Below are positions 29,304 to 41,617 of a DNA stretch of 64,000 bases, one piece after another. The notes under the pieces were generated by a model, which searched no databases, had not been told where the DNA came from, and saw nothing but the letters and a program-made list of their open reading frames with translations. The DNA is taken from assembly GCA_002749285.1 (NCBI GenBank), contig PDPR01000016.1, forward strand, positions 34,075 through 98,074. Direction: 5' to 3'. This DNA is from Maribacter sp. (GTDB lineage: Bacteria; Bacteroidota; Bacteroidia; Flavobacteriales; Flavobacteriaceae). The position numbers were made by a program, and so were the translations under genes. Every line of letters starts with the position of its first letter. Position 1 is the stretch's first letter.

Positions 29304-30081
29304 AAATACTACCCACTGGTGCCAATGGTTATATCGGAATGCGGTTATTACCCCAACTACCAGGGTTAGGACATGGGGCAATATGTGTGGTTAGGGACAA
29401 AAACCGCTATCCATCGATAAGCAGACCAAGTCCCAGGTACAAGTTGTCGAAATAGATTTTCCAAGGGAATCCTTACCCAATCTTCTCCCTAATGATATTG
29501 ATATCCCTATTATCTTATTCATTCCATGAGTTCATCAACTTCGGATTTTGAGAAAAGGAAGCCCAATAAGCCTTTACTTTTAATGAATATATGGCCGACA
29601 CCAATGTAAAGCAGGTCATTTATTTGAGCGGAATCGTCAATGGGAAGAAGCTCCCAAAGCATTTAAGCTCACGTAAAAACGTAGAGAATATCCTATGGGG
29701 AGGTTTCAACCTAACAGTGTCAAGGGCCAATGCCCCCAAGGATGTTCAAAAAAAGAAAGTCATCGATATAGATGTCGTTTTGGATAACATATGGAAAACA
29801 GGAGGTGAAAACAGATGGTACTATGGCAACTGGCCTTGGAATATCAGGGAATTTCCTGACAAGTTAAATGGTGGTGTTGGCCTAAGATTGGGGCGAACCC
29901 GTCCCAATAGGATTTTCCCTGGTGAGGCTTGGCTCGAATTTAAGATCGATGAGAACAACACACTACACCAAACAGCCATCTTTAGACCACGGGGGCTAAA
30001 AGGCCGTTTATATTGGTATAGTATCCTCCCCTTCCATTATTTATCTTTGGTGGAATGATTCGGAATATCACCAAAACATAA
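29300..30081 (+). pseudogene. SDR/NAD(P)H-binding (DUF2867-like) epimerase family, degraded
   Basis: MKILPTGANGYIGMRLLPQL, then in shifted frames TKSQVQVVEIDF, YYLIHSMSSSTSDFEK, FNEYMADTNVKQVIYLSGIVN...GRLYWYSILPFH, FIFGGMIRNITKT*; the middle of the domain is missing. Confidence 0.9.
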
Positions 30082-30279
30082 GACACCCAATCCTATCTAA
30101 ACAGCTGGACCACCTTAATCCTTCACTTTCATTTTCCTTAGGGCTTCTACCCCGTTCAGGGATTGTGGCATTACCTCTTTAGGTGGGCAAACCCAGCACA
30201 ATCCAACCTACCCTATTTATTGTAGCCCAATATTGCATTATCGATAGGCTCTTAAATACCATCGTATCCCTATAGTACT

Positions 30280-31212
30280 TTACAAACTTTTTGGCAAGAA
30301 AACCTCGGCCATCATACAACGGGCACTACCGCCGCCACAGGTCTCTATGGTATCCAAAGGGCTGTGTATTATTTCGCAACGCTTTTCTATCCGTGCCAAT
30401 TGTTTAGGGTTTAGACTACGGAAAGCCGCCGAACTCATCACTAGAAAACGTTTATCATCAGCTCCTCGAACCTCAAGCATATTACCTGCAAATTGATGTA
30501 TCTGCTTTTCCGTGATCTCAATAAGCTCCTTACCGTCCTTTTTTAAATGATCAACAACATTTTTACGCTCTTTCCTATCATCGATCGTATCCAAACAAAT
30601 AATCGCGAAGTCCTCCCCCATGGCCATCATTACATTGGTGTGGTAAATTGGCAAACGTTGGCCATCGACTGTTTGATTGGCCGTAAATATTACCGGAAAG
30701 CAGTCAAAATCCTCACAGAACTCAATAATCAAATCCTCATGGGCCCTGTCCGACAAGGCACAATACACCTTTTGGTGCACCCTGTCCATCAAGATACTAC
30801 CTGTACCTTCCAAAAAGACACCTTGTTCCTCCGCAGAGGTGTAATCCACAACATCCTTTATCCGAAACCCTTTTTCCTCAAGGATATCCAGAATATCCTC
30901 CCTACGTTCATTTCTCCTATTCTCGGCGAACATGGGATAGACAACAACGGTACCGCTCTCATGGAATGATATCCAGTTATTGGGAAAGATAGAATCCGGG
31001 GTGTCGAAATCCTTAGTATCATCAACAACGACCACCTTTACCCCTTTATCCCTTAAAACATTTACAAAGGCATCGAATTCCGATTGTGCCTTTGTATTTA
31101 TGACCTGATTCCTCAAATCCATTTCCTCCATGAAATAGTTGTTCACGGCCGTTTGCTCATTCATCCTAAAATTGATGGGACGAATCATTAATATGGTATT
31201 GGTAATCTGCAT
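30280..31212 (-). CDS. ctlX: arginine deiminase-related protein (citrulline utilization hydrolase CtlX-like)
   Basis: IRPINFRMNEQTAVNNYF, GSGSILMDR-type motifs, IETCGGGSARCMMAEVFLP C-terminal Cys motif. Confidence 0.85.
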   Translation of the reverse strand: MQITNTILMIRPINFRMNEQTAVNNYFMEEMDLRNQVINTKAQSEFDAFVNVLRDKGVKVVVVDDTKDFDTPDSIFPNNWISFHESGTVVVYPMFAENRRNERREDILDILEEKGFRIKDVVDYTSAEEQGVFLEGTGSILMDRVHQKVYCALSDRAHEDLIIEFCEDFDCFPVIFTANQTVDGQRLPIYHTNVMMAMGEDFAIICLDTIDDRKERKNVVDHLKKDGKELIEITEKQIHQFAGNMLEVRGADDKRFLVMSSAAFRSLNPKQLARIEKRCEIIHSPLDTIETCGGGSARCMMAEVFLPKSL

Positions 31213-31302
31213 CATATAAGTTGGTGTTTGGGCAAAAATAACTTTTTGATCGGGTATTGATCGCTTAAAAACAAAAATTGTATGAGACTATTGACAAACA
31301 GC

Positions 31303-32220
31303 CTACTCGCGAACCAATGGCAAGGTACTACACCGGAGCAACCCCCCTTGTTTTGAGATTTCCGCATATGGAATTTCCTCGACAGTAAACCCCTGATTCC
31401 CCAGCCATGTATTCAATCGTTCGAAATTGCGTTCAGAAACCACGACATCGGGCGCTATTGAAAATACATTACAACACATATTGTACATCTCATCGGCAGA
31501 GATCTCAAAGATATTCCCCTTGCCAAAATAAGCCACCAACCATTCGTATTCCCCTTCGACCAAAAAACCATTCTTATGCAAGATAGCCTTGTCTTTGCCA
31601 ATAGGCTGGAAACAACAATCCAGATGCAGGGCATTCTCCTTGGGGTTCACAATCGACTTTCTTAGCTCAAAGGATTTGACCTTCTTGCCCGGGAACATTC
31701 TTTGGATATATTCCACTCCCTCCTTATTGGTACGGGCTGTAATATAATCCGGATAATCCTTCCCCGTGTAAGTACCAACGAAAATATAGTCGTTCCAAGG
31801 CATAACATCACCTCCTTCGATATGCACCTTCTCTGGAGGGTGTAAAATATTATCGGGGTTGATTTTATCGACAACATGGAGAATGGCCTCGAACTCCTCT
31901 TCACGATCTGGGAGGATATTGGCCTTGATCAATTTATCGTCAATAACAAAGGCAATGTCCCTTGAGAATATCTGATTACAATCATGTAGGACCTCTGGTC
32001 GAAATACTTGTACCCCATACTTCTCGAAAACCTTTGCAAATGATTCCATCTCCAATATCATATCCTCTTCCTTGGGGTAAGTCCCGGCCAGGATATGCTC
32101 TAAGGATTTGGGGTCGTATGCCTCTTTCGGCAATGGTATTGGCCCACATTCATGAGCGGTACCCAAGACAACTGTTTTTAGTCTTGACGTTTCGTTTTTT
32201 ATATGAAGGTCTAACATTGA
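31303..32220 (-). CDS. dimethylarginine dimethylaminohydrolase/amidinotransferase family protein
   Basis: FSRDIAFVIDDKLI, HIEGGDVMPWNDYIFVG, HLDCCFQPI, GGLLRCSTLPLVRE. Confidence 0.85.
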   Translation of the reverse strand, partial: SMLDLHIKNETSRLKTVVLGTAHECGPIPLPKEAYDPKSLEHILAGTYPKEEDMILEMESFAKVFEKYGVQVFRPEVLHDCNQIFSRDIAFVIDDKLIKANILPDREEEFEAILHVVDKINPDNILHPPEKVHIEGGDVMPWNDYIFVGTYTGKDYPDYITARTNKEGVEYIQRMFPGKKVKSFELRKSIVNPKENALHLDCCFQPIGKDKAILHKNGFLVEGEYEWLVAYFGKGNIFEISADEMYNMCCNVFSIAPDVVVSERNFERLNTWLGNQGFTVEEIPYAEISKQGGLLRCSTLPLVRE

Positions 32221-32262
32221 TCTTATTTTGGGCAAATATATGAAATCGGTTTTGTGGGCCAT

Positions 32263-32297
32263 AAAAAAACACCCTTATCCAAAGGGAAAAGGATGTC
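32263..32297 (-). terminator. possible terminator downstream of gltA
   Basis: Minus strand CATCCTTTTCCctttGGATAAGGGTGTTTTTTT. Confidence 0.5.
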
Positions 32298-32320
32298 TCG
32301 ATTATATTCAAAAGGTATGG

Positions 32321-33604
32321 CTACCTCTCTTCAAGAGGTACAAAAGGCCTGTATGTCTCACCAACATAAACCTGTCTTGGCCTACCAATGGGCTCATGTT
32401 TAAGCCTCATTTCCCTCCATTGGGCAATCCACCCCGGAAGTCGACCCATGGCGAACATTACCGTGAACATCTCAACAGGAATATCCAAGGCGCGGTAAAT
32501 AATTCCAGAATAGAAATCAACATTGGGATACAGGTTCCTTTCCACAAAATATGGATCCTCCAAGGCTACTTTCTCCAAGCTTTTGGCAATATCCAAAATC
32601 GGATCTTCGACCCCTAGATCCTCAAGTACCTCATCTGCCGCTTTTTTAATGATCCTAGCCCTTGGGTCAAAATTCTTATATACACGATGGCCAAATCCCA
32701 TCAATCTAAATTCGTCATTTTTATCTTTCGCCTTGTCCATGAATTTATGGAAATCACCTCCATCGGCCTCAATAGCCTCAAGCATTTCCAATACCGCTTG
32801 GTTGGCCCCCCCGTGCAACGGACCCCATAATGCGGAAATACCGGCAGATAACGATACGAACAACCCTGCGTGTGACGAACCTGTGATGCGTACAGTAGAT
32901 GTAGAACAGTTCTGCTCATGGTCCGCATGTAAGATCAATAATTTATCAAGGGCATCTATAACAATTTTATTGCGTTCGTACTCTTTGTTCGGTCTTTTGA
33001 ACATCATCTTGTGAAGGTTCTCAACATAGCCCAAACTATCATCGCCATAATCAAGGGGCAGACCTCTTTTCTTACGCATGGTCCAAGCGACCAATACAGG
33101 GAATTTCCCCAATATCCTAACGATGGCATGGTACATTTCTTTTTCTGAGGAAATATTGACCGATGACGGATTGAATGCTATCAAAGCACTTGTCAAGGAC
33201 GACAGGACCCCCATTGGGTGTGCCGATTTAGGAAAACCATCCAAGATCTTCTTCATTTCCTCATCTACTTGGGACTCCGCCTTGATATCATCATGAAAGG
33301 TCTCAAGTTCTTCCCTGTTTGGCAATTCACCAAATATCAACAAGTAGGCAACTTCTAGGAAATCGGCTTTTTCGGCCAATTCCTCAATGGCATACCCCCT
33401 ATATCTAAGCATCCCCTTTTCTCCATCCAAAAAGGTTATTGAACTCTCACAGGAACCCGTATTCTTAAATCCTGGATCAACGGTTATCATCCCCGTGGAT
33501 GTCCTTAATGTTCTTATATCAATGGCCAATTCATCCTCCGACCCTTTAATTACAGGGAATTCATATTTTTTACCATTGTATTCAAGAGTTGCTTTATCTG
33601 ACAT
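32321..33604 (-). CDS. gltA: citrate synthase
   Basis: LHADHEQNCSTSTVRITGSS, GPLHGGANQAVLEML, GFGHRVYKNFDPRA. Confidence 0.97.
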   Translation of the reverse strand: MSDKATLEYNGKKYEFPVIKGSEDELAIDIRTLRTSTGMITVDPGFKNTGSCESSITFLDGEKGMLRYRGYAIEELAEKADFLEVAYLLIFGELPNREELETFHDDIKAESQVDEEMKKILDGFPKSAHPMGVLSSLTSALIAFNPSSVNISSEKEMYHAIVRILGKFPVLVAWTMRKKRGLPLDYGDDSLGYVENLHKMMFKRPNKEYERNKIVIDALDKLLILHADHEQNCSTSTVRITGSSHAGLFVSLSAGISALWGPLHGGANQAVLEMLEAIEADGGDFHKFMDKAKDKNDEFRLMGFGHRVYKNFDPRARIIKKAADEVLEDLGVEDPILDIAKSLEKVALEDPYFVERNLYPNVDFYSGIIYRALDIPVEMFTVMFAMGRLPGWIAQWREMRLKHEPIGRPRQVYVGETYRPFVPLEER

Positions 33605-33730
33605 TTGTTTAATTTAATGAATTAATGTTAGTGGTAAATTTAATAAAAACGCATCATTTTAACAATTTCACAAAAGTTAATAATAATACAACCTTACTTG
33701 CCAATTGTTGGGGAACACCCAACAAAACCA

Positions 33731-35272
33731 CTATAAACCACACAAGTACAACGACTTATAATAAGCATCAACGGATTTTTTCCAGGTGAACCGCTTTTTT
33801 TTGGCATTTGCCTGTATTTTTTTCCATTGGGGTTTGTCGTTATTATAGATATCCAAGACCAAGTCAAATGAAGCTACCATATTTTTGATCTTTTCATCAT
33901 AGGTATCCCCATCAAAACTAAATCCCGTTTTCAGATGTTCTACAGTATCTTTCAAACCACCCGTATGGTGCACCAAACAGGGGTGTCCATTTCTCATGGC
34001 CAACATTTGGCTAATACCACAAGGCTCAAACAGGCTTGGCATAAAATACAGGTCTGTTTCCAGGTATATGGAATCAATAACATCCTCTGATTGGGCATTT
34101 ATAAAAATAAGATTGGAATATTCATAGCTAATAGACCTTAACAGCTCCTCATATTCGGGAGCGCCGGTCCCCAATATCATTAGGATTCCATTTTGCTCTT
34201 TCAATTTTTCCAATATTTCGACCAAGGCCTCTGGTGAACGTTTAAAGAAATAAAATTTCTGTTCTGTCAAACGTGCCACACTGGAGACGGTAAAACTAGG
34301 TGGATCGGTCAAGAACCTAACAACCTTCTCCCCTGTATGGGCCAGAAAGTCCGCTTTATATTTTTTTGATTCTTCTTGCAACCATTGAAAAATGGCCTTT
34401 ATGATATTCCTATAAACAGTATCCTTTTCGGCCTCACGAATATTGGCATAGTTGCTTCCATTTAGGATACCGAACAATCTACCTTCATTATCCGCATTTT
34501 GCAAATCGACCTCGAGACCTTCCCCTCCTATAAACTCTGGTGGGGAACTAGGAAGCAGCACATCCTCTTTATACGATGGGGAAACAGTGTGTACGGCATC
34601 GGCAAAACGTATACCTACCGCCATTAGGTTGATACAATCCTGATACCTGTAGTCTTTTAATTCATTTGTATCATAAGGAACATTGGGGAACCAATTCCGC
34701 AAGGAGGCGTAATTATTCTCAAAAGGCCGGATTCCCTGAATTGCAAGGTTATGTATACTATAGACGTACCTCATTTTCTTTAGGGATCGGTATGCAGGGT
34801 GATAAGTCTTCAGGAACAGGATAAGACTTGAATGCCAATCGTGCATATGCACAATATCCAACGTACCAAAGACACCCTGTCTTATAGCTTCGGCAACCGC
34901 AGTGCAAAAAATAACATACTTGATAAAATCGGAATAAAACGGCTCAACAGGATTATTGTGATAGATCTGGGCAATATCCCCTGCCTCAATTTCAGGATGG
35001 TGTATTACATAATGATGGACATTGCCAAACTCTTTCTTCGGAACAACCTCATATAGATCCGCAATATAGGTCACGCCCCTTAGCTCAAAGTCAAGGTTGG
35101 TCTTGAATGTCCCTCCTTTATGCAATCGTGAATAAGCCGGTACTATCACATGGGCCTTATCCCCCCTCTCCGAGATCTGCCGGGGTACATCCCGGACGAC
35201 ATCGCCCATACCACCAGCTTTACATTTATACAACCCATCGTTTTCCGCGGCAACAAAAAGAAAATTCGTCAT
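33731..35272 (-). CDS. glycogen/starch synthase (GT5 family)
   Basis: FVAAENDGLYKCKAGGMGDVVRDVPRQ, HMHDWHSSLI, YFMPSLFEPCGISQMLAM. Confidence 0.85.
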   Translation of the reverse strand: MTNFLFVAAENDGLYKCKAGGMGDVVRDVPRQISERGDKAHVIVPAYSRLHKGGTFKTNLDFELRGVTYIADLYEVVPKKEFGNVHHYVIHHPEIEAGDIAQIYHNNPVEPFYSDFIKYVIFCTAVAEAIRQGVFGTLDIVHMHDWHSSLILFLKTYHPAYRSLKKMRYVYSIHNLAIQGIRPFENNYASLRNWFPNVPYDTNELKDYRYQDCINLMAVGIRFADAVHTVSPSYKEDVLLPSSPPEFIGGEGLEVDLQNADNEGRLFGILNGSNYANIREAEKDTVYRNIIKAIFQWLQEESKKYKADFLAHTGEKVVRFLTDPPSFTVSSVARLTEQKFYFFKRSPEALVEILEKLKEQNGILMILGTGAPEYEELLRSISYEYSNLIFINAQSEDVIDSIYLETDLYFMPSLFEPCGISQMLAMRNGHPCLVHHTGGLKDTVEHLKTGFSFDGDTYDEKIKNMVASFDLVLDIYNNDKPQWKKIQANAKKKRFTWKKSVDAYYKSLYLCGL

Positions 35273-35340
35273 GTGTTCTCCTAATCGTTAATTAATAACC
35301 GATTTTACATTAAATTAAGTAAAGTTTGGCATTAAGCCAA

Positions 35341-35370
35341 AAAAAAGCCTTTCTAAAGAAAGGCTTTTTT
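35341..35370 (-). terminator. Rho-independent terminator downstream of eno
   Basis: AAAAAAGCCTTTCtttaGAAAGGCTTTTTT hairpin. Confidence 0.85.
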
Positions 35371-35381
35371 AATTGATCTGG

Positions 35382-36725
<1,344 letters not shown>

Positions 36726-36776
36726 CTACTTTCATGAAGCTTTTAAACATTATTTTCACATGAAAATAACAATAGT

Positions 36777-37901
36777 TTAAACTTTCGTTTTTTTCTTTGC
36801 GGATTTTTCCAAAAACCCGAAAAACCGATCGAAAAGATACTCGGCATCATGGGGTCCAGGACTTGCCTCTGGGTGGTATTGCACAGAGAATACATCCTTG
36901 TCTTTCATTCGTAGGCCGGCCACAGTGCCATCATTTAAATGTACATGGGTTATCTCCAACCCTGGATGGGATTCAGTCTCCTCCCGATTAATGGCAAAGC
37001 CATGGTTTTGGCTGGTAATCTCCCCTTTGCCGGTCAATAGGTTCATCACAGGATGGTTTATACCACGGTGACCATTATGCATTTTATATGTAGAGATTCC
37101 ATTGGCCAATGCAATTACCTGATGTCCCAAGCATATACCAAAAAGTGGCTTGCCAGATGCTATAATATCCTTAGCGGTTTTAATGGCCCCTTTTAAAGGC
37201 TCGGGGTCACCAGGGCCATTTGAGATAAAATAGCCATCAGGGTTCCATTCGCTCATTTGCCCAAAGGTCGCATCATATGGGAATACCTTTATATAGCAGT
37301 CCCTTTTTGCAAGGTTTCTAAGAATATTCTTTTTCACACCAATATCCAAGGCCGATACTCTATAGGTTGCATTCTCGTCCCCATAAAAATAGGCCTCCTT
37401 GGCCGAGACTTTTGACGCAAGCTCCAGTCCCTCCATACTTGGCATTTTTGCAAGTTCAGCCTTAAGTTTATCTATTTGGCCGACATCTGTTGATATCACG
37501 GCATTCATCGCACCATTATCACGTATGTAGCTAACCAATGCCCTTGTGTCAACATCGGATATGGCCAAGGTGTTGTTTTTTTCCAAAAAATCCAACAACC
37601 CCGTAGCACCAGGACGGGAATAATCATAACTGAAGTTCTTACAGATCAACCCAGCTATCTTTATAGAATCCGATTCCACCTCTTCCCCGTTGGCCCCATA
37701 ATTGCCAATATGGGCATTGGTCGTGACCATAAGCTGTCCAAAATAGGAAGGGTCGGTGAATATTTCCTGATAACCGGTCATACCTGTGTTAAAACAAACT
37801 TCCCCAAATGACGTTCCTTCCTTGCCCCCTACGGACTTTCCATGGAAAATGGTTCCATCGGCCAATAATAACAGTGCTCTTTTTTTGGATTGATATTTCA
37901 T
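36777..37901 (-). CDS. carA: carbamoyl-phosphate synthase small subunit
   Basis: NTGMTGYQEIFTDPSYFGQ, FGICLGHQVIALA, SQNHGFAI. Confidence 0.97.
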   Translation of the reverse strand: MKYQSKKRALLLLADGTIFHGKSVGGKEGTSFGEVCFNTGMTGYQEIFTDPSYFGQLMVTTNAHIGNYGANGEEVESDSIKIAGLICKNFSYDYSRPGATGLLDFLEKNNTLAISDVDTRALVSYIRDNGAMNAVISTDVGQIDKLKAELAKMPSMEGLELASKVSAKEAYFYGDENATYRVSALDIGVKKNILRNLAKRDCYIKVFPYDATFGQMSEWNPDGYFISNGPGDPEPLKGAIKTAKDIIASGKPLFGICLGHQVIALANGISTYKMHNGHRGINHPVMNLLTGKGEITSQNHGFAINREETESHPGLEITHVHLNDGTVAGLRMKDKDVFSVQYHPEASPGPHDAEYLFDRFFGFLEKSAKKKTKV

Positions 37902-38171
37902 TTATCTGTTTTTGGTCTTAAATCTTAATTTTTGATATTCCATTAGGGATATCCTGCCCAATAATCCCTATTCCAAGGAGACAGCCCCAACACTTAAAGT
38001 TATTTCCCCCTACATAGGATCGTACCGTCTTTTGTTGGTTTCCGAATATTGAATTCAATACTTATTTCATTAAAAACAGCTATTCCAGGAAAACAACGAA
38101 CAATTAATACAAACCTAAACAATTCTTTTTTGCCGACAAATTCTATCCCGCACCTTCTGGCCGGACATAAA

Positions 38172-38201
38172 AAAAGGATAAACTATAAAGTTTATCCTTT
38201 T
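38172..38201 (-). terminator. Rho-independent terminator of the ribosomal protein cluster
   Basis: AAAAGGATAAACT-loop-AGTTTATCCTTTT immediately after rplQ. Confidence 0.85.
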
Positions 38202-38225
38202 CTAAATATTCTGGTCAATACCATT

Positions 38226-38729
38226 TTATTCTTCTGAATCGTCAGTTTTGCCATCAGCTACGGGAGCTGGCGAAACCTCGGCTTTTGAGCCACCACCTCT
38301 TCTACTACGCCTTGTAGTTTTCTTCTTGGGCTTATCGGCATTGTAGATTTCGTTGAAATCCACAAGCTCTATCATTGCCATATCGGCATTATCACCTAAA
38401 CGATTACCTAACTTTATGATTCTAGTATAACCACCTGGCCTGTCACCAACCTTCTCGGAAACCTCACTGAACAATCGGGTAACCGCATCCTTGCTTCTTA
38501 AATACTTAAAGACGATACGCCTGTTATGGGTTCCTTTGTCCGCAGATTGGTTGTTCCCTGCTTTTGACTTAGTGATCAAAGGCTCTACGAACTGTTTTAA
38601 GGCCTTCGCCTTTGCTACAGTTGTATTTATCCTTTTATGTTCTATCAAAGAACAAGCCATATTGGCCAACATAGCCTTTCTGTGGGCCGCTTTTCTTCCT
38701 AAGTGATTAACTTTCTTACCGTGTCTCAT
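38226..38729 (-). CDS. rplQ: 50S ribosomal protein L17
   Basis: [25 protein letters not shown]. Confidence 0.97.
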   Translation of the reverse strand: MRHGKKVNHLGRKAAHRKAMLANMACSLIEHKRINTTVAKAKALKQFVEPLITKSKAGNNQSADKGTHNRRIVFKYLRSKDAVTRLFSEVSEKVGDRPGGYTRIIKLGNRLGDNADMAMIELVDFNEIYNADKPKKKTTRRSRRGGGSKAEVSPAPVADGKTDDSEE

Positions 38730-38788
38730 CTTCTAAATTTATCATCTTGCTACCAAACCCGAATAGTCGAGGAGCAAAATATGATTAC

Positions 38789-39781
38789 TTAATCTTTATC
38801 TAATTTATATTTTGAAAGATCCATACCAAAGCTAAGACCCTTGTTGATTACCAACTCTTCCAACTCTGTCAAGGATTTTTTACCAAAATTCCTAAACTTC
38901 ATTAAATCGTTCTTGTTGAACGAGACCAAGTCCCCCAATGTGTCGACCTCAGCTGCTTTCAAGCAATTCAAGGCACGTACCGAAAGATCCATATCGACCA
39001 ATTTTGTTTTCAAAAGTTGGCGCATATGCAATGATTCCTCATCATATGTCTCGGTCTGGGCAATCTCGTCAGCCTCCAAGGTAATACGCTCGTCAGAGAA
39101 CAACATAAAGTGATGTATCAAGACTTTAGCCCCTTCTGTCAAAGCATCTTTTGGGTGTATCGACCCATCGGTAACGATTTCAAAAACCAATTTTTCATAA
39201 TCGGTCTTTTGTTCGACCCTAAAGTTCTCAATGCTATATTTTACATTCTTTATAGGTGTAAAAATAGAATCGACAGCAATAGTACCTAAGGCGGTATTGG
39301 ATTTTTTGTTTTCCTCGGCCGGAACATAGCCCCTGCCCTTATCAATAACTATTTCCATATTGACAACGACCTTGGGATCCATATTACAGATAACCAAATC
39401 AGGGTTCAAAACTTGATAACCTGAAATGAATTTCTGAAAATCGCCTGCGGTCAATTGGTCTTTACCACTTACCGATATGGAAACAACCTCTGCCTCTGAA
39501 TCCTCGATCTGTTTTTTGAATCGAACTTGCTTCAAGTTCAAGATCATCTCGGTAACATCTTCTACAACACCCGGGATTACCGAAAATTCATGTTCAACCT
39601 TATCGATTCTTACCGAAGTAATGGCATGGCCTTCCAAAGAGGAAAGCAATACTCTTCTTAATGCATTCCCAATGGTTAATCCGTAACCAGGTTCCAATGG
39701 TCGAAATTCAAATTTCCCTTCGAAATCTGAAGAATCGATCATTATTACTTTATCGGGTTTCTGAAAATTAAATAATGCCAT
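38789..39781 (-). CDS. rpoA: RNA polymerase subunit alpha
   Basis: [29 protein letters not shown]-terminal domain [18 protein letters not shown]. Confidence 0.98.
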   Translation of the reverse strand: MALFNFQKPDKVIMIDSSDFEGKFEFRPLEPGYGLTIGNALRRVLLSSLEGHAITSVRIDKVEHEFSVIPGVVEDVTEMILNLKQVRFKKQIEDSEAEVVSISVSGKDQLTAGDFQKFISGYQVLNPDLVICNMDPKVVVNMEIVIDKGRGYVPAEENKKSNTALGTIAVDSIFTPIKNVKYSIENFRVEQKTDYEKLVFEIVTDGSIHPKDALTEGAKVLIHHFMLFSDERITLEADEIAQTETYDEESLHMRQLLKTKLVDMDLSVRALNCLKAAEVDTLGDLVSFNKNDLMKFRNFGKKSLTELEELVINKGLSFGMDLSKYKLDKD

Positions 39782-39799
39782 AATTGGATCAGTGTTGTT

Positions 39800-40405
39800 T
39801 TATTTTGAGTATAACTCGACTATTAATTGTTCCTTGATATTTTCAGGAATCTGCATTCTTTCCGGGACCGATACAAAAGTACCCTCTTTCTTTTCCGTAT
39901 TCCAGGTAATCCATTCATACACATGACTGCTGGCTTCCAAAGCATCTTGAATTGTCTGCAAAGACTTCGACTTCTCGCGCACTCCAACAACATCTCCCGC
40001 CTTTAAGGAATAGGAAGGTATATTGACCAACTCCCCATTTACCGTAATGTGCCTATGTGAGACCAATTGCCTGGCTCCTCTTCTTGATGTAGAGATGCCC
40101 ATTCTATACACAACATTGTCCAACCTTGATTCACACAATTGCAAAAGCACCTCACCGGTAACCCCTTTGCTTTTATTGGCCTTGGAGAATAGGTTTCTAA
40201 ACTGGCGCTCTAAAATACCATAGGTATATTTTGCTTTTTGCTTCTCCATCAACTGGATAGCATATTCCGATTTTTTACCTCTACGGCGATTTTGTCCGTG
40301 TTGTCCTGGAGGGTAATTTTTATTTTCAAAAGACTTGTCGTCTCCAAAAATCGCTTCACCGAATTTACGGGCGATTTTACTTTTTGGTCCTGTGTATCTT
40401 GCCAT
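39800..40405 (-). CDS. rpsD: 30S ribosomal protein S4
   Basis: [18 protein letters not shown]4 domain [17 protein letters not shown]. Confidence 0.98.
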   Translation of the reverse strand: MARYTGPKSKIARKFGEAIFGDDKSFENKNYPPGQHGQNRRRGKKSEYAIQLMEKQKAKYTYGILERQFRNLFSKANKSKGVTGEVLLQLCESRLDNVVYRMGISTSRRGARQLVSHRHITVNGELVNIPSYSLKAGDVVGVREKSKSLQTIQDALEASSHVYEWITWNTEKKEGTFVSVPERMQIPENIKEQLIVELYSK

Positions 40406-40489
40406 CTTCTTTTAATTTGGAAGTGTGATCATGAATTAAGGCTTAATCCTTCGATAATCGTAACTACACCTCCTATGAATTAATCTTAG

Positions 40490-40882
40490 TTAAACTCTTC
40501 TTCTTTTTGGTGGTCTACATCCATTATGTGGCATTGGGGTAACATCGATGATCTCCGTCACCTCGATACCTGAATTATGTATGGAACGAATTGCGGACTC
40601 CCTACCATTTCCAGGCCCCTTAACATAAACCTTTACTTTCCTAAGACCTGCCTCACGGGCTACTTTGGCACAATCCTCAGCGGCTACCTGTGCAGCATAG
40701 GGAGTATTCTTTTTAGATCCCCTGAATCCTAGTTTTCCGGCTGATGACCAAGAAATAACATCTCCTTTTTTATTGGTCAACGATATAATGATATTATTGA
40801 AGGATGCTGTAACGTGAGCTTCCCCGACCGCATCTACTATAACTTTACGTTTCTTAGCCGATTTTGCATTTGTCTTTGCCAT
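40490..40882 (-). CDS. rpsK: 30S ribosomal protein S11
   Basis: [16 protein letters not shown]...[17 protein letters not shown]. Confidence 0.98.
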   Translation of the reverse strand: MAKTNAKSAKKRKVIVDAVGEAHVTASFNNIIISLTNKKGDVISWSSAGKLGFRGSKKNTPYAAQVAAEDCAKVAREAGLRKVKVYVKGPGNGRESAIRSIHNSGIEVTEIIDVTPMPHNGCRPPKRRRV

Positions 40883-40895
40883 AATATGCTACTTA

Positions 40896-41270
40896 TTATT
40901 TAGTTGCCTTTTTCTTGTTGGCCACTGTTTTTCTTTTTCCTTTTCGGGTCCTGGAATTGTTCTTGGTCCTTTGCCCTCTTAATGGTAGACCGGCTCTATG
41001 ACGAATACCCCTGTAACAACCAATATCCATTAATCGCTTAATGTTCAATTGGGTCTCTGACCGTAATTCACCCTCGATAGTGAACAGGGCCACTGTCTCT
41101 CGAATACGACCAATCTCATCATCGTTCCAGTCAGAAACTTTAGTATCCTCACTAACCTGGGCCTTTTCTAAAATCTCTTTAGCTCTACTTCTACCGATAC
41201 CAAAGATATAGGTAAGGGCTATTACCCCTCTTTTCTGTTTTGGTATATCTATACCTGCAATTCTTGCCAT
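40896..41270 (-). CDS. rpsM: 30S ribosomal protein S13
   Basis: [26 protein letters not shown]. Confidence 0.98.
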   Translation of the reverse strand: MARIAGIDIPKQKRGVIALTYIFGIGRSRAKEILEKAQVSEDTKVSDWNDDEIGRIRETVALFTIEGELRSETQLNIKRLMDIGCYRGIRHRAGLPLRGQRTKNNSRTRKGKRKTVANKKKATK

Positions 41271-41272
41271 AA

Positions 41273-41389
41273 TTATCCTTGTCTTTGTTTAAATCTAGGA
41301 TTCTTTTTGTTGATTACGTACAACCTGCCTTTTCTGCGTACTATTTTGCAATCGGCACTTCTTTTCTTTACTGAAGCTCTAACTTTCAT
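41273..41389 (-). CDS. rpmJ: 50S ribosomal protein L36 (not in supplied ORF track)
   Basis: Manual translation [38 protein letters not shown]. Confidence 0.97.
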   Translation of the reverse strand: MKVRASVKKRSADCKIVRRKGRLYVINKKNPRFKQRQG

Positions 41390-41398
41390 CTTACTGTC

Positions 41399-41614
41399 TT
41401 AATATCTATATGTGATTCTTGCTTTGGTAAGATCATATGGGCTCATCTCCAACTTAACCTTATCCCCAGGGAGCAATTTTATATAATGCATTCTCATTTT
41501 GCCTGAGATATGTGCCGTGACCACATGGCCATTTTCCAATTCCACCCGGAACATTGCATTTGATAGTGCCTCTATAATAGACCCATCCTGTTCTATTGCT
41601 GCTTGTTTAGCCAT
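41399..41614 (-). CDS. infA: translation initiation factor IF-1
   Basis: [45 protein letters not shown]. Confidence 0.98.
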   Translation of the reverse strand: MAKQAAIEQDGSIIEALSNAMFRVELENGHVVTAHISGKMRMHYIKLLPGDKVKLEMSPYDLTKARITYRY

Positions 41615-41617
41615 AAT

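Noticed and set aside
38038-38222. 62-aa ORF downstream of rplQ/upstream of carA
   Set aside because: Overlaps the rplQ terminator hairpin and has no recognisable features.
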